A DNA stretch of 64,000 bases from Candidatus Ulvibacter alkanivorans (GCF_003333325.1 NZ_QOLC01000080.1:1-64000), one strand, 5' to 3'; shown: positions 17,360 through 26,555, numbered from the stretch's first letter. Translations and numbers: made by a program. The notes: a model not told the origin generated them from the sequence alone.

Positions 17360-18760
17360 ATGCAAATACCCCCCAACGAGCATAACAACTTTTCCCTCTC
17401 CCGTTTCGAATCTATGCTGAAAACTAATAGTGTCCTTTTCTTCGACTCTGAAGAATTTGAGGATATTATTCAGCATTATCTTGAAAACGGGAAAATTGCT
17501 TTGGCCAAAAAAGCAACCAAACTGGGATTAGAACAGCACCCTACTTCTACCAATTTAAAATTGTTTCAAGTAGAAATGTACATCTTTGAAAATAAATTGG
17601 ACATCGCAGATCAACTCTTAGATGAATTGCACGTGTTAGAACAGTCCAATGAAGAGATTTACATACAAAAAGCAAACATCCTTTCGCGTCGTGATAAACA
17701 CAAAGATGCAATTAGACTATTAGAACAGGCGTTAGAAGTGACCAACGACGAAAGTGACGTGCTCTCTTTAATTGGGATGGAATATCTATTCTTGGAAGAT
17801 TTCGAGAATGCGAAGTATTTCTTTATGAAATGCTTAGAAGAGGACGAAGAGGACTATTCTGCCTTATACAATATCATCTATTGTTTTGAGTATTTAGAAC
17901 AGCATGAGGCCGCGATCGATTATCTAAACGACTTTTTGAATAAGAATCCGTACTGTGAGGTCGCTTGGCATCAAGTAGGAAAACAATATTATTTTCTGAA
18001 GGACTATAAAAAAGCATTAGCAGCTTTCGATTTTGCCATTATAAGCGATGATCGTTTTATCGGTGCCTATTTAGAAAAAGGGAAGGTGCTGGAAAAACTA
18101 AAACAATACAAAGAAGCGATCGAAAGCTACTCGATCACCTTAGGGCTGGATGATCCTACGTCTTTTGCACTGTTACGTATCGGGAAATGCTACGAAAAAT
18201 TAGGAGATCCGGAGCTTGCGCTACAATTCTATTCCAAATGTGTAGAGGAAGATGCCTTGCTCGACAAAGGATGGATCGCTATTACCGACTACTACATCAA
18301 GAACAAGAACTATAAAAAGGCCTTGTACTACATCGATAAAGCACTCAATATAGACAGTGAGAATGTGCTTTACTGGAAGCGCTATGCTAAAATTAATACG
18401 CGATTAAAATTATATGAGGAGGCCGAGCACGGATTTAGACGCACCTTGGAGTTAGGAAATTACGAACTGGAAACTTGGTTAATGCGTTGCGATATCCTCA
18501 TACAATTAGGTGAATATGAGGCAGCAGTAAAGAATTTGTTCCAAGCTTCAGAATTCTACCCGGAAAACGCAGAGATCGAATTTCGATTAGCAGGACTGTA
18601 CTATTTTCTAACCGAAGACAGAAAAGCAGAGTTTCACTTGAAGAACGGACTCAAATTCGATCCGGAATTTTCAATGATTATTGAAGAGCTTTTCCCAACG
18701 GTGTACCTGCGAAATTCGGTGAAGGAAATAATCAAAAAACACAAAAATCCTTCGGTCTAA
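17360..18760 (+). CDS. Tetratricopeptide-repeat protein
   Basis: 466 residues built almost wholly of TPR helical hairpins (for example YLFLEDFENAKYFFMKCLEED, YFLKDYKKALAAFDFAI, YIKNKNYKKALYYIDKALNID, each at about 34-residue spacing; I estimate ten or more). No signal peptide or membrane span, so it is probably a cytoplasmic scaffold. Partner unknown. It has its own promoter and is followed 32 bases later by the first DUF368 gene. Confidence 0.88.
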   Translation: MQIPPNEHNNFSLSRFESMLKTNSVLFFDSEEFEDIIQHYLENGKIALAKKATKLGLEQHPTSTNLKLFQVEMYIFENKLDIADQLLDELHVLEQSNEEIYIQKANILSRRDKHKDAIRLLEQALEVTNDESDVLSLIGMEYLFLEDFENAKYFFMKCLEEDEEDYSALYNIIYCFEYLEQHEAAIDYLNDFLNKNPYCEVAWHQVGKQYYFLKDYKKALAAFDFAIISDDRFIGAYLEKGKVLEKLKQYKEAIESYSITLGLDDPTSFALLRIGKCYEKLGDPELALQFYSKCVEEDALLDKGWIAITDYYIKNKNYKKALYYIDKALNIDSENVLYWKRYAKINTRLKLYEEAEHGFRRTLELGNYELETWLMRCDILIQLGEYEAAVKNLFQASEFYPENAEIEFRLAGLYYFLTEDRKAEFHLKNGLKFDPEFSMIIEELFPTVYLRNSVKEIIKKHKNPSV

Positions 18761-18765
18761 ATCGT

Positions 18766-18773
18766 TACTTTTG
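18766..18773 (+). promoter_or_regulatory. Candidate -7 box before the first DUF368 gene
   Basis: TACTTTTG matches TAnnTTTG and lies 19 bases before ATG 18793; no -33 TTG is seen. Confidence 0.45.
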
Positions 18774-18792
18774 AAGCCTAGAAAACAACGCT

Positions 18793-19764
18793 ATGCCTTC
18801 ACGTAATCTACTGCAGTACCTTGTTATTACCGCTAAAGGACTTGCTATGGGTGCTGCCGATGTGGTTCCCGGAGTTTCCGGTGGAACCATCGCTTTTATA
18901 TCAGGGATCTACGAAGAATTGATCGAGACCATCCATAAATTGGATCTCGGAATTTTCAGAATTTGGAGAAAGGAAGGATTTGGATCGGCTTGGAAATCCT
19001 ATAACCTCGGGTTTTTACTCGCTTTGTTTTCCGGAGTCATCATTAGTATTTTATCGTTGGCAAAATTGATCGCATGGTTACTTACGAACCACCCTATCCT
19101 AATTTGGTCGTTCTTCTTCGGACTTGTAGTAGCTAGTATTTTATATGTTGGAAAGCAAATAGAGAACTGGAATGTAAAAATAGTCATTGCCTTGGTCTTG
19201 GGTGCTGCTTTCGCGTATGCCATTACCTTGGCCAAACCAGTAGGAACACCCGATAGCAATTGGTTCTTATTTTTAGCCGGCTTTATTGCGATCATCGCCA
19301 TGATCCTTCCCGGAGTTTCGGGATCGTTTATCCTCTTGTTGTTAGGTGCCTATCAATCTATTATCGGTACGTTGACACAGTTAGGTGATGGGATCACCAA
19401 AATGAATTGGACTATTTTTTCCGAAGCATTGCTAAAAATTCTGATTTTCGCAGTGGGTGCTATTATTGGCCTCAAGGTGTTTTCCAGAGTACTTAACTGG
19501 CTATTCAAGAATCACAAGAATTTGATTCTCGCCATCCTCACCGGATTTATGATAGGTGCGTTGAACAAAATTTGGCCTTGGAAAGAAGTGCTCGAATACC
19601 GCACTTCTCACGATGGTACAAAAGTTCCTTTTTTAGAACGCAGTATTCTACCTAATGCCTATTCCGAAGACCCTCAAATATTGCTGGCGCTGGTCTTTAT
19701 AGTGATCGGATTTCTAAGTATCTTTTTACTGGAACGCATAGCCGTTAGAAAAGAAAGCAACTAA
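18793..19764 (+). CDS. DUF368 (PopT-type) membrane protein, copy 1
   Basis: 323 residues, about 8-10 membrane segments. The family signature GAADVVPGVSGGT is near the N-terminus and its internal repeat MILPGVSGSFILLLLG lies mid-protein, as expected for an inverted-repeat transporter. DUF368 proteins (PopT) have been shown in other bacteria to recycle undecaprenyl phosphate across the inner membrane for cell-wall and surface-glycan synthesis. I infer that role here. A second DUF368 gene follows at 19891, and a glycan cluster lies a few kilobases further on. Confidence 0.85.
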   Translation: MPSRNLLQYLVITAKGLAMGAADVVPGVSGGTIAFISGIYEELIETIHKLDLGIFRIWRKEGFGSAWKSYNLGFLLALFSGVIISILSLAKLIAWLLTNHPILIWSFFFGLVVASILYVGKQIENWNVKIVIALVLGAAFAYAITLAKPVGTPDSNWFLFLAGFIAIIAMILPGVSGSFILLLLGAYQSIIGTLTQLGDGITKMNWTIFSEALLKILIFAVGAIIGLKVFSRVLNWLFKNHKNLILAILTGFMIGALNKIWPWKEVLEYRTSHDGTKVPFLERSILPNAYSEDPQILLALVFIVIGFLSIFLLERIAVRKESN

Positions 19765-19804
19765 TTTTCTATTAACTAGACCGGCTTGTTTTTATTTTAA
19801 CATT

Positions 19805-19833
19805 TTGTGTAGTTCATATACAGCCTAATTTGA
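19805..19833 (+). promoter_or_regulatory. Promoter of the second DUF368 gene
   Basis: TTG (19805-19807), an 18-base spacer, then TAATTTGA (19826-19833), a near match to TAnnTTTG. The ATG is at 19891, leaving a leader of roughly 50 bases. Confidence 0.5.
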
Positions 19834-19890
19834 TAGCTTTATAATGGCAAACACAGTGCAATCAACCCCAAGAAAAATCGTTGCCTTCGT

Positions 19891-20913
19891 ATGTACGAAA
19901 ACAGATCTTTTTCAGATAAAGTTTGGCTCGTTTTAAAAGGCCTGGGTATGGGTGCTGCCAATAAAGTTCCCGGAGTCTCCGGAGGCGTTGTTGCCTTTGT
20001 CGCCGGATTTTACGAGGAATTTATTTATTCGCTTCAAAAAGTAAACAGGAAAGCCTTCGCCCTGTTGATCAATGGTCGGTTTAAAAGCTTTTACCAATAT
20101 ACAAACGGTCAGTTTTTGTCACTGTTGATCGCAGGAATGCTTATAAGTTATTTTAGTGTCTCTAAGTTATTAGATTATCTTATCGAGCATTATGAATTGT
20201 ATGTTTGGAGTGCTTTCTTCGGAATGATCATCGGTTCTATTTATTTTATCGCAAAGGATTTTGGCGAATGGAATCGAAAATATGTTGCCTACCTTCTCTG
20301 TGGGATCATTGCCGGTGTAAGTATTAGTTATTTAGAGCCCGCAAAAGAGAACAGCAATCTTATTTTTGTTTTTTTCTGCGGAATCATAAGCGTTTCAGGC
20401 ATGACCTTACCGGGATTATCGGGTTCTTTTATCCTGATACTTTTGGGTAATTACGTATTACTCTTAGTCGATTCTGTAAATGCCTTATACGACCTTTTCG
20501 CTAGCCTACTGCAGCTTGATTTTTCTTTTACAAAGGATACCGAACAAATGGAACTATTAAAAGTATTAGCGGTCTTCGCACTGGGTTCGCTAGCAGGACT
20601 GGTCTCCTTATCACATTTGCTGGCGTATGTACTAAAACGCTATAAAAAAGCGACCTATGCCGTTATTATTGGGTTTATTGCCGGTTCTCTAGGCGTCGTA
20701 TGGCCTTGGAAAGAAAAATTACTATCATACGACCTTAACGGCAACATATTGTACGATGCGGACGGGAGAGAGATTATCTATGGATACGATCGTTATTTCC
20801 CATCAGAATTTTCGCTCGACACCTTCTTTGCGATTTTCTTTATTTTTGTAGGAATCATTATTGTACTCAGTCTCGACTGGTACCATAAAGCGAGGACAAC
20901 TAACCATGGCTAA
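19891..20913 (+). CDS. DUF368 (PopT-type) membrane protein, copy 2
   Basis: 340 residues, paralogous to the gene just upstream: GAANKVPGVSGGV at the N-terminus, GMTLPGLSGSFILILLG in the middle and VWPWKEK in the C-terminal third (WPWKE in copy 1). About 8-10 membrane spans. Presumed undecaprenyl-phosphate recycling like copy 1, though sequence divergence allows a separate substrate or pH/salt optimum. It has its own promoter and its last 8 bases overlap the start of aroE. Confidence 0.85.
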   Translation: MYENRSFSDKVWLVLKGLGMGAANKVPGVSGGVVAFVAGFYEEFIYSLQKVNRKAFALLINGRFKSFYQYTNGQFLSLLIAGMLISYFSVSKLLDYLIEHYELYVWSAFFGMIIGSIYFIAKDFGEWNRKYVAYLLCGIIAGVSISYLEPAKENSNLIFVFFCGIISVSGMTLPGLSGSFILILLGNYVLLLVDSVNALYDLFASLLQLDFSFTKDTEQMELLKVLAVFALGSLAGLVSLSHLLAYVLKRYKKATYAVIIGFIAGSLGVVWPWKEKLLSYDLNGNILYDADGREIIYGYDRYFPSEFSLDTFFAIFFIFVGIIIVLSLDWYHKARTTNHG

Positions 20914-21637
20914 ATACGGATTGATAGGAAGAAACATCGGTTATTCCTTCTCAAAGACCTTTTTTTCTATAAAATTTGAAAAAGAGAACCGACAAGACAC
21001 ATATCATAACTTTGATATCGAAAGTCTGGAACAATTCCCTGAGATCCTCGCCAAACACGACGATTTAAAGGGTCTTAACGTCACCATTCCCTATAAGGAA
21101 AGTATTATCCCAAAATTAGATCGATTGCACAAGGACGCCAGTGAAATTGGTGCGGTTAATACCATTAAAATAAGTAGGAAAGGAAAGTTGATAGGATACA
21201 ATACCGATCATTACGGATTCGCCAAAGCACTTGCCAATCTACTTCCGTTAAAAGATAAAACAGCTTTAATTCTTGGTACGGGTGGTGCTTCAAAAGCGAT
21301 CGCCTTTGTACTTGAAGCCATGGACTTCGATTATCATTTCGTTTCACGTACCGAGGCCGAACAAACGCTCACCTACGACGCATTGAACAGGCAGTGCATT
21401 CAATCGCATTTCCTTATTGTAAATTGTACCCCTTTAGGCACCTTTCCCGATGTGCATGAGTTTCCAAACATTCCGTATCAGTTCCTCACCTCAGATCATG
21501 TGTTATTCGACCTAATCTACAATCCGCGTGAAACCGAATTTATGAAACGCGGGTTCGCAAAAGGAGCGCGTGTAAGTAATGGGCTAAAAATGCTGGAACA
21601 TCAAGCCAAAAAAGCTTGGTCTATCTGGAAATCTTAA
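20906..21637 (+). CDS. aroE: Shikimate dehydrogenase
   Basis: 243 residues from ATG 20906. Family members begin KYGLIGRNIGYSFS, so the longer in-frame form starting at an upstream codon inside the DUF368 gene is rejected. It reduces 3-dehydroshikimate with NADPH in aromatic amino-acid synthesis. Motifs: SFSKTFF (substrate Ser), LNVTIPYKE with the catalytic Lys, EIGAVNTI with the Asn, NTDHYGF with the Asp, and the nucleotide loop LILGTGGASKA. Overlaps the end of the second DUF368 gene by 8 bases, so it is likely coupled to it. Confidence 0.94.
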   Translation: MAKYGLIGRNIGYSFSKTFFSIKFEKENRQDTYHNFDIESLEQFPEILAKHDDLKGLNVTIPYKESIIPKLDRLHKDASEIGAVNTIKISRKGKLIGYNTDHYGFAKALANLLPLKDKTALILGTGGASKAIAFVLEAMDFDYHFVSRTEAEQTLTYDALNRQCIQSHFLIVNCTPLGTFPDVHEFPNIPYQFLTSDHVLFDLIYNPRETEFMKRGFAKGARVSNGLKMLEHQAKKAWSIWKS

Positions 21638-21673
21638 AATTAGCCTAAAAACCTCCGAATTAACAACGCTATC

Positions 21674-21704
21674 TTGGGTAATTGCACAGTTGTTAGTATC
21701 TTGA
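21674..21704 (+). promoter_or_regulatory. Promoter of the DUF349 gene
   Basis: TTG (21674-21676), a 20-base spacer, TATCTTGA (21697-21704). The ATG follows at 21740. Confidence 0.6.
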
Positions 21705-21739
21705 CCCTTCCAATAAAATGAACCTTAACATTGCAATAT

Positions 21740-23941
21740 ATGTCTGACACTAATTCGCAAAAAGAAGATCCTAAAGAAACTGAAACCTCAGCAGCCGATG
21801 CTGCTAAAAAAACAACTTCTGAAGCAGCTAAAGAAGCACAAACCGATTCGGGTACCATAGCTGAAGCTTTGGAGGCAGAGGCAGCGGCCGTTTCTAAAAA
21901 ACCCAAAGCCCAAAACGTAACCGATGATGATCTAGAGCCCGTAGGCAACGCGATTGTAGAAGAGTCGGCGTCTAATACACCAGATTCCGAAGAAAAAGCT
22001 TCAGAGACAAGTAGTGATTCAGACGAGAATAAAACCGAGAAAACGACAGATAAAAGCGCTCCCGAAAGCGAAACCGAAAGCTTGGATGCTTCCGAAGAGA
22101 AATCAAATACAGCTGCCAAAGAGACGGTGAATAAAAGCGACGAAGCGGATGATGACAGCGCTGAAGACGAGGAAGAGATCGCCTCTTCAGACGATGAGGA
22201 CGAGGAAGAAGACGAGGATGAAAAAGATTATCACGCACTATCGAAAAAAGAACTAATAGCCGAATTAGAGTCATTGCTAAAAAGCAAGCCAGTTCAAGAA
22301 ATAAAAAATGATGTTGAAGAAATTCGATCTGAATTTAATGCCAAGTTCAATGAAGAATTAGAGAACAAAAAAGAAGAGTTCCTGGCCGAAGGTGGAAATA
22401 TCATCGATTTCTATTTTACAACACCGTTAAAAAAAGAATTTAATTCGCTGTATTTCGATTACAAAGAGAAGCGAAATAACTACTACAAGAACCTTAAAAA
22501 GGATCTGCAGGCAAATTTAAACAAGCGACAAGAACTTATTGAAGAGTTAAAAGGCTTGTTAAATGCCGAAGAGAATATCAATACCACTTACAATCATTTT
22601 AAAGACATACAAAGCAGATGGCATGAGGCCGGACCAATACCGCGTGATAAATACAACATTGTTTGGAACACCTACCATCATCACGTAGAGAATTTCTACG
22701 ATTTCCTACATTTAAACCGAGAGTTTCGAGACCTTGACTTTAAACACAATCTGGAACAAAAACTTAAGATCATAGGTCGTGCCGAGGAACTTGGACAGGA
22801 AGAGGATATCAATAAGGCATTTAGAGAGCTGCAAATGCTTCATAAGATGTGGAAAGAAGATATTGGTCCTGTTGCGAAAGAGTATCGCGAAGAAGTGTGG
22901 GAAAAATTTAGTGCGGCCACCAAGGTTATCCACGATAAACGACATGCACATCAAGCCGAGTTAGAAAAGGAGTTTGAAAAGAATTACGACAAGAAACTCG
23001 AACTGGTAGAACAAATAGCAGCGGTAATTCCTACCGACAAGCCCGACAGCCATAAGAGTTGGCAGCAGGCCATTAAAAAGGTACAAGCTTTACGTGATGC
23101 TTATTTTGAGATAGGAAAGGTCCCTCGTAAGAAAAACAAGGAGATCTGGAATGCATTCAAGGAAGCGACTCGTACATTCAATAGACAAAAAAACGCCTTC
23201 TACAAGAACCAAAAAAAGGAACAATACAAAAACCTAGATAAGAAGAAAGAACTGGTTAAAATTGCCGAAGCGAACAAGGACAGTGATGACTTCGACGCTG
23301 TAACGCCGCTTATGAAGAAGATTCAAAGCGATTGGAAGAAGATTGGTCATGTTCCCAGAAGAGACAGTGATAAGATCTGGAAACAGTTTAAAAGTGCCTG
23401 TAACCATTATTTTGATCGCCTACATGCCCAGAAGAATGAGGCCAATAAAGAAGAAATGGCAAATTTTGAAGAAAAGAAGGCCTTTTTAGACACTATGGAT
23501 TCGTTTGAAGTGAGTGGCGATCATAAAGCAGACCTTAAGGCCATTAAAGATAAGATCGCCGAATGGAAAAAGATTGGTCGCGTACCTTACAACAAGAAGA
23601 ATATTGAGCAGAAATTCAACAAGAAACTGGACGAGCTCTTTAAAAAGCTGGACTTAGGTAAAAAGGAGGCCGAGCTCATTAAGTTCGAGAATAAATTGAA
23701 TTCTATCGTATCTCAAGAAGATGAGCGAAAACTTCAAAATGAGCAATATTACATTTCCAAGAAGATATCGGAGGCTAAAAATGAAATTAGACAACTAGAG
23801 AACAACCTTGGTTTCTTTCAGAATACAGATTCCGACAATCCTTTGGTACAAGAAGTACACAAGAACATCGCCCGTCATAAAGAACAGTTGGAAGTTTGGA
23901 AAGCAAAATTGTCGAAAGTAAAATCGGCACGACATTCGTAA
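21740..23941 (+). CDS. Large acidic DUF349 repeat protein
   Basis: 733 residues from ATG 21740. The first 165 or so are low-complexity and very acidic (Glu, Asp, Ser, Thr, Ala runs such as DEDEEEDEDEKDY) and surely disordered. The rest is helical coiled coil with about five DUF349 units, each containing a WK/WHEAG/IGHVPR/K-type core (RWHEAGPIPRDKYN, MWKEDIGPVAKEYREEVW, DAYFEIGKVPRKKNKEIW, DWKKIGHVPRRDSDKIW, EWKKIGRVPYNKKNIEQKF). Function unknown; proteobacterial DUF349 proteins have been linked to nucleic-acid or ribosome-related complexes. It has its own promoter. Confidence 0.9.
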   Translation: MSDTNSQKEDPKETETSAADAAKKTTSEAAKEAQTDSGTIAEALEAEAAAVSKKPKAQNVTDDDLEPVGNAIVEESASNTPDSEEKASETSSDSDENKTEKTTDKSAPESETESLDASEEKSNTAAKETVNKSDEADDDSAEDEEEIASSDDEDEEEDEDEKDYHALSKKELIAELESLLKSKPVQEIKNDVEEIRSEFNAKFNEELENKKEEFLAEGGNIIDFYFTTPLKKEFNSLYFDYKEKRNNYYKNLKKDLQANLNKRQELIEELKGLLNAEENINTTYNHFKDIQSRWHEAGPIPRDKYNIVWNTYHHHVENFYDFLHLNREFRDLDFKHNLEQKLKIIGRAEELGQEEDINKAFRELQMLHKMWKEDIGPVAKEYREEVWEKFSAATKVIHDKRHAHQAELEKEFEKNYDKKLELVEQIAAVIPTDKPDSHKSWQQAIKKVQALRDAYFEIGKVPRKKNKEIWNAFKEATRTFNRQKNAFYKNQKKEQYKNLDKKKELVKIAEANKDSDDFDAVTPLMKKIQSDWKKIGHVPRRDSDKIWKQFKSACNHYFDRLHAQKNEANKEEMANFEEKKAFLDTMDSFEVSGDHKADLKAIKDKIAEWKKIGRVPYNKKNIEQKFNKKLDELFKKLDLGKKEAELIKFENKLNSIVSQEDERKLQNEQYYISKKISEAKNEIRQLENNLGFFQNTDSDNPLVQEVHKNIARHKEQLEVWKAKLSKVKSARHS

Positions 23942-23944
23942 CCC

Positions 23945-24577
23945 ATGGTCGCTTGCCCACTCTGTAAGAACAGTGATACCAAGCTATTGACGACAGTTCG
24001 AGAGAGCGACTATCTAAGTTGTCCAAATTGCCACATTGTATTTAAAGATCCATCGCACTACGTATCGGCGGCACAAGAAAAAGAACGCTATTTAGAACAC
24101 AACAACGATGTAACCGATATGCGTTACCAATCGTTCGTATCTCCTATTGTCGAGGCGGTCACCAAGGATTTCCCATCGGGAAGTTATGGGCTCGATTTTG
24201 GCGCAGGAACTGGGCCGGTGATTTCGGTAATGCTCTCTAAATTAAACTACACATTAGAATTATACGATCCTTTTTTTCATCAAGATAATCGCGTCTTAGA
24301 AAACACCTATCATTTTATCGTATGTTGTGAAGTAATGGAGCACTTTCATCATCCTGCCAAAGAATTTGCATTGCTTCGGAAAATGCTTCGGAAAAATGGT
24401 GCTTTATACTGTATGACCGAACTACTGCCTAAAGACAAAGCATTTATAGATTGGTACTATAAAGACGACCCTACACATGTGGTCTTCTATTCGGAAGAAA
24501 GCTTAGCATGGATTCGCGAACATATCGGATTTTCAGAAGTGATCGTAAATGGACGATGTATAACCTTCCGAAGGTGA
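23945..24577 (+). CDS. SAM-dependent methyltransferase with an N-terminal zinc-ribbon
   Basis: 210 residues. CPLC (4-7) and CPNC (about 27-30) make a small zinc ribbon. The class I methyltransferase follows: YGLDFGAGTGPVISVML is the SAM-binding motif and CCEVMEHFHHP the post-motif II region. It resembles the RlmA/C-methyltransferase-like group, but the substrate is unassigned. It starts 3 bases after the DUF349 stop and converges on mazG with a 6-base gap. Confidence 0.8.
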   Translation: MVACPLCKNSDTKLLTTVRESDYLSCPNCHIVFKDPSHYVSAAQEKERYLEHNNDVTDMRYQSFVSPIVEAVTKDFPSGSYGLDFGAGTGPVISVMLSKLNYTLELYDPFFHQDNRVLENTYHFIVCCEVMEHFHHPAKEFALLRKMLRKNGALYCMTELLPKDKAFIDWYYKDDPTHVVFYSEESLAWIREHIGFSEVIVNGRCITFRR

Positions 24578-24583
24578 TTTAAA

Positions 24584-25360
24584 CTAGTTAACTGTTTTTG
24601 CCTCTTCCCAAAACACGTCCATTTCGGCTAAGGTCATATCTTTTAATGGTTTGCCTAATTGCTTTGCTTTGCTCTCTAAATACTGAAATCGTTTGATAAA
24701 CTTCTTGTTGGTACGCTCCAGTGCATTTTCGGGATCTACCTTTAGAAAGCGAGCATAATTGATCATGGAGAATAGCACATCACCAAATTCGGCTTCCATC
24801 TGTGCTTCGTTGTCTTGAGCAACCTCGTGTTGTAGTTCTTCCAACTCTTCTTTTAACTTTTCAAAAACCTGATGCGGTTCTTCCCAGTCAAAGCCTACTC
24901 CGGCCACCTTATCTTGAATGCGATTGGCTTTTACGAGTGCCGGCAACGACTTTGGAACGCCTTCCAACACACTCTTTTTTCCTTCCTTAAGTTTTAGGTT
25001 TTCCCAATTTTGTTTGACCTCTTCTTCATCTTGTACCTCAACATCGGCATAAATATGTGGATGGCGCGCTATTAATTTTTCACAGATCTGATTGGTGACA
25101 TCGGCAATATCGAAATCGTTGGTCTCGCTCCCAATTTTTGCATAAAAGACTATATGTAGCAACAGATCGCCCAGTTCTCCTTTCACCTCCTCTAGGTCGT
25201 TCTCTAAAATGGCATCACCTAATTCGTAGGTCTCTTCAATGGTGAGATGTCGCAGTGTTTGCATCGTTTGCTTTTTATCCCATGGGCACTGTTCTCGCAG
25301 TTCGTCCATAATAGTGAGTAGTCGGTCGAACGCTTGCAATTGTTGTTCTCTAGTATTCAT
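24584..25360 (-). CDS. mazG: Nucleoside triphosphate pyrophosphohydrolase MazG
   Basis: 258 residues with two MazG all-alpha NTP-pyrophosphatase halves. The first shows CPWDKKQTMQTLRHLTIEETYEL and EVKGELGDLLLHIVFYAKI, giving the ExxE...ExxD metal site. The second half carries ELEELQHEVAQ and EAEFGDVLFSMINYARF. It hydrolyses NTPs to NMP and PPi as housecleaning of non-canonical nucleotides, and in E. coli also lowers alarmone levels. It has its own -7 box after the DUF5606 terminator. Confidence 0.95.
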   Translation of the reverse strand: MNTREQQLQAFDRLLTIMDELREQCPWDKKQTMQTLRHLTIEETYELGDAILENDLEEVKGELGDLLLHIVFYAKIGSETNDFDIADVTNQICEKLIARHPHIYADVEVQDEEEVKQNWENLKLKEGKKSVLEGVPKSLPALVKANRIQDKVAGVGFDWEEPHQVFEKLKEELEELQHEVAQDNEAQMEAEFGDVLFSMINYARFLKVDPENALERTNKKFIKRFQYLESKAKQLGKPLKDMTLAEMDVFWEEAKTVN

Positions 25361-25384
25361 TGCTGTTTATAGAAGGGTGTTGTA

Positions 25385-25392
25385 CAAAACTA
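25385..25392 (-). promoter_or_regulatory. -7 box of mazG
   Basis: On the minus strand this reads TAGTTTTG, a perfect TAnnTTTG, ending 24 bases before the mazG ATG. No clear -33 TTG. Confidence 0.55.
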
Positions 25393-25435
25393 AGTAATTC
25401 TGCTTCAGAAAATAGAAGACTTGTTAAAAATAAAA

Positions 25436-25461
25436 CAGCCCTCAAAGTTACTTGAAGGCTG
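25436..25461 (-). terminator. Terminator after the DUF5606 gene
   Basis: On the minus strand a 10-pair stem (CAGCCTTCAA with TTTGAGGGCTG, one G-T pair) is followed by TTTTATTTTT. It stands 23 bases after the DUF5606 stop and before mazG. Confidence 0.8.
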
Positions 25462-25483
25462 CTTTCTTTACAATGGATGGGGA

Positions 25484-25897
25484 TTATTCTTCTTCCGAAG
25501 AAACATCGGTTTCCGAAAAATCGGTAATTCCATGTTTTTGTAATAGGTTGTACCACTGTATCACCTTTTTTATATCGCTAGGATAGACACGATCCTCGTC
25601 GTAATCGGGTAACACTTCGAAAAAATATTCTTCCAGTTTTATTTTAGGTTCCTTATGGCTAATGGCCTTGCCTCCGTTCTCTTTGTCGGCAATTTTAGCG
25701 AATACCTCACGTAATGGAACTTCTTCGGTTAGGGTGTAGATCGCGATCTCAGACAGCAAACTTACGTTGTTTTGGGCGCCAACACTTATCTTTTTACCGT
25801 CTATAAGTGATTCGGCTAAGAATCCGCTTCGCGTTTGTGCTTTTAATTCGTACAGTCCGGGTTTTCCGGAGATCGATAATATTTTTTCTAAACTCAT
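25484..25897 (-). CDS. DUF5606 family protein
   Basis: 137 residues. The N-terminus SLEKILSISGKPGLYELKAQTRSGFLAESLIDGKK and the central SEIAIYTLTEEVPLREVFAKI are the recognisable parts; the C-terminus is acidic (DFSETDVSSEEE). The first 60 residues look like a small beta-barrel, so nucleic-acid or protein binding is possible, but no function is known. It sits 61 bases downstream of def on the same strand and ends at a terminator, so it closes the ruvX-def-DUF5606 run. Confidence 0.82.
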   Translation of the reverse strand: MSLEKILSISGKPGLYELKAQTRSGFLAESLIDGKKISVGAQNNVSLLSEIAIYTLTEEVPLREVFAKIADKENGGKAISHKEPKIKLEEYFFEVLPDYDEDRVYPSDIKKVIQWYNLLQKHGITDFSETDVSSEEE

Positions 25898-25958
25898 ATA
25901 GTAATTTCCTTTTTAGGGGCTACAAATATCTTTGGTTTCGATTATAATTCCAACGATG

Positions 25959-26549
25959 TTAACGTTTCTTTTTGGCTAATGGAAATTTCATGCGATACTT
26001 AACATCTATTTTCCCTTTAGAAATATTAGACAATTTTCCTTTAATCAATCGTTTTTTGAGCGAAGAAAGTTTATCGGTAAATAAGATGCCTTCTATATGG
26101 TCGTATTCATGTTGAATGATACGTGCCACAATTCCTTCGTAGGTTTCCGTATGTTTTTTAAAGTCTGCATCGTAATACTCGATGGTGATCTTTGGCTGTC
26201 TAAAAACGTCTTCATTGATGTCGGGGATACTTAGACACCCTTCATTAAACGCCCACTCATCGCCTTCTTCGGAAATGATCTTGGCATTAATAAAAACTTT
26301 TTTGAATTCGGCTACGAGTTTTTGTTCTTCTTCGGAAAGATCTTCGTCATCTTCAAACGGTGTCGCATCGACGATAAAAATTCGGATAGGCAACCCAATT
26401 TGCGGCGCTGCCAGTCCAATGCCACGAGCACCGTACATGGTGTCGAACATATTCTCGATCAAGGCATCCAGTTTTGGATAGTTTTCATCAATATCTTTTG
26501 CTACTTTTCGCAATACGGGATCACCGTATGCCACTATGGGTACTATCAT
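25959..26549 (-). CDS. def: Peptide deformylase
   Basis: 196 residues, usual length. It removes the formyl group from new N-termini with a metal ion held by Cys and two His. All three motifs are present: GIGLAAPQIGLP (I), EGCLSIPDI with the metal Cys (II) and QHEYDHIEGILF, the HExxH form (III). It starts 6 bases after ruvX on the same strand, so the two are cotranscribed. Confidence 0.97.
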   Translation of the reverse strand: MIVPIVAYGDPVLRKVAKDIDENYPKLDALIENMFDTMYGARGIGLAAPQIGLPIRIFIVDATPFEDDEDLSEEEQKLVAEFKKVFINAKIISEEGDEWAFNEGCLSIPDINEDVFRQPKITIEYYDADFKKHTETYEGIVARIIQHEYDHIEGILFTDKLSSLKKRLIKGKLSNISKGKIDVKYRMKFPLAKKKR

Positions 26550-26555
26550 TTGAAT

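Noticed and set aside
19844..19936. 30-codon ORF overlapping the start of the second DUF368 gene
   Set aside because: Out of frame, short, no recognisable leader-peptide features (no runs of a regulatory amino acid); probably chance.
21972..22274. Long open frame opposite the acidic region of the DUF349 gene
   Set aside because: It is the complement of Glu/Asp/Ser-rich codons, which rarely give stops in that frame; its protein is an implausible Arg/Leu-rich string.
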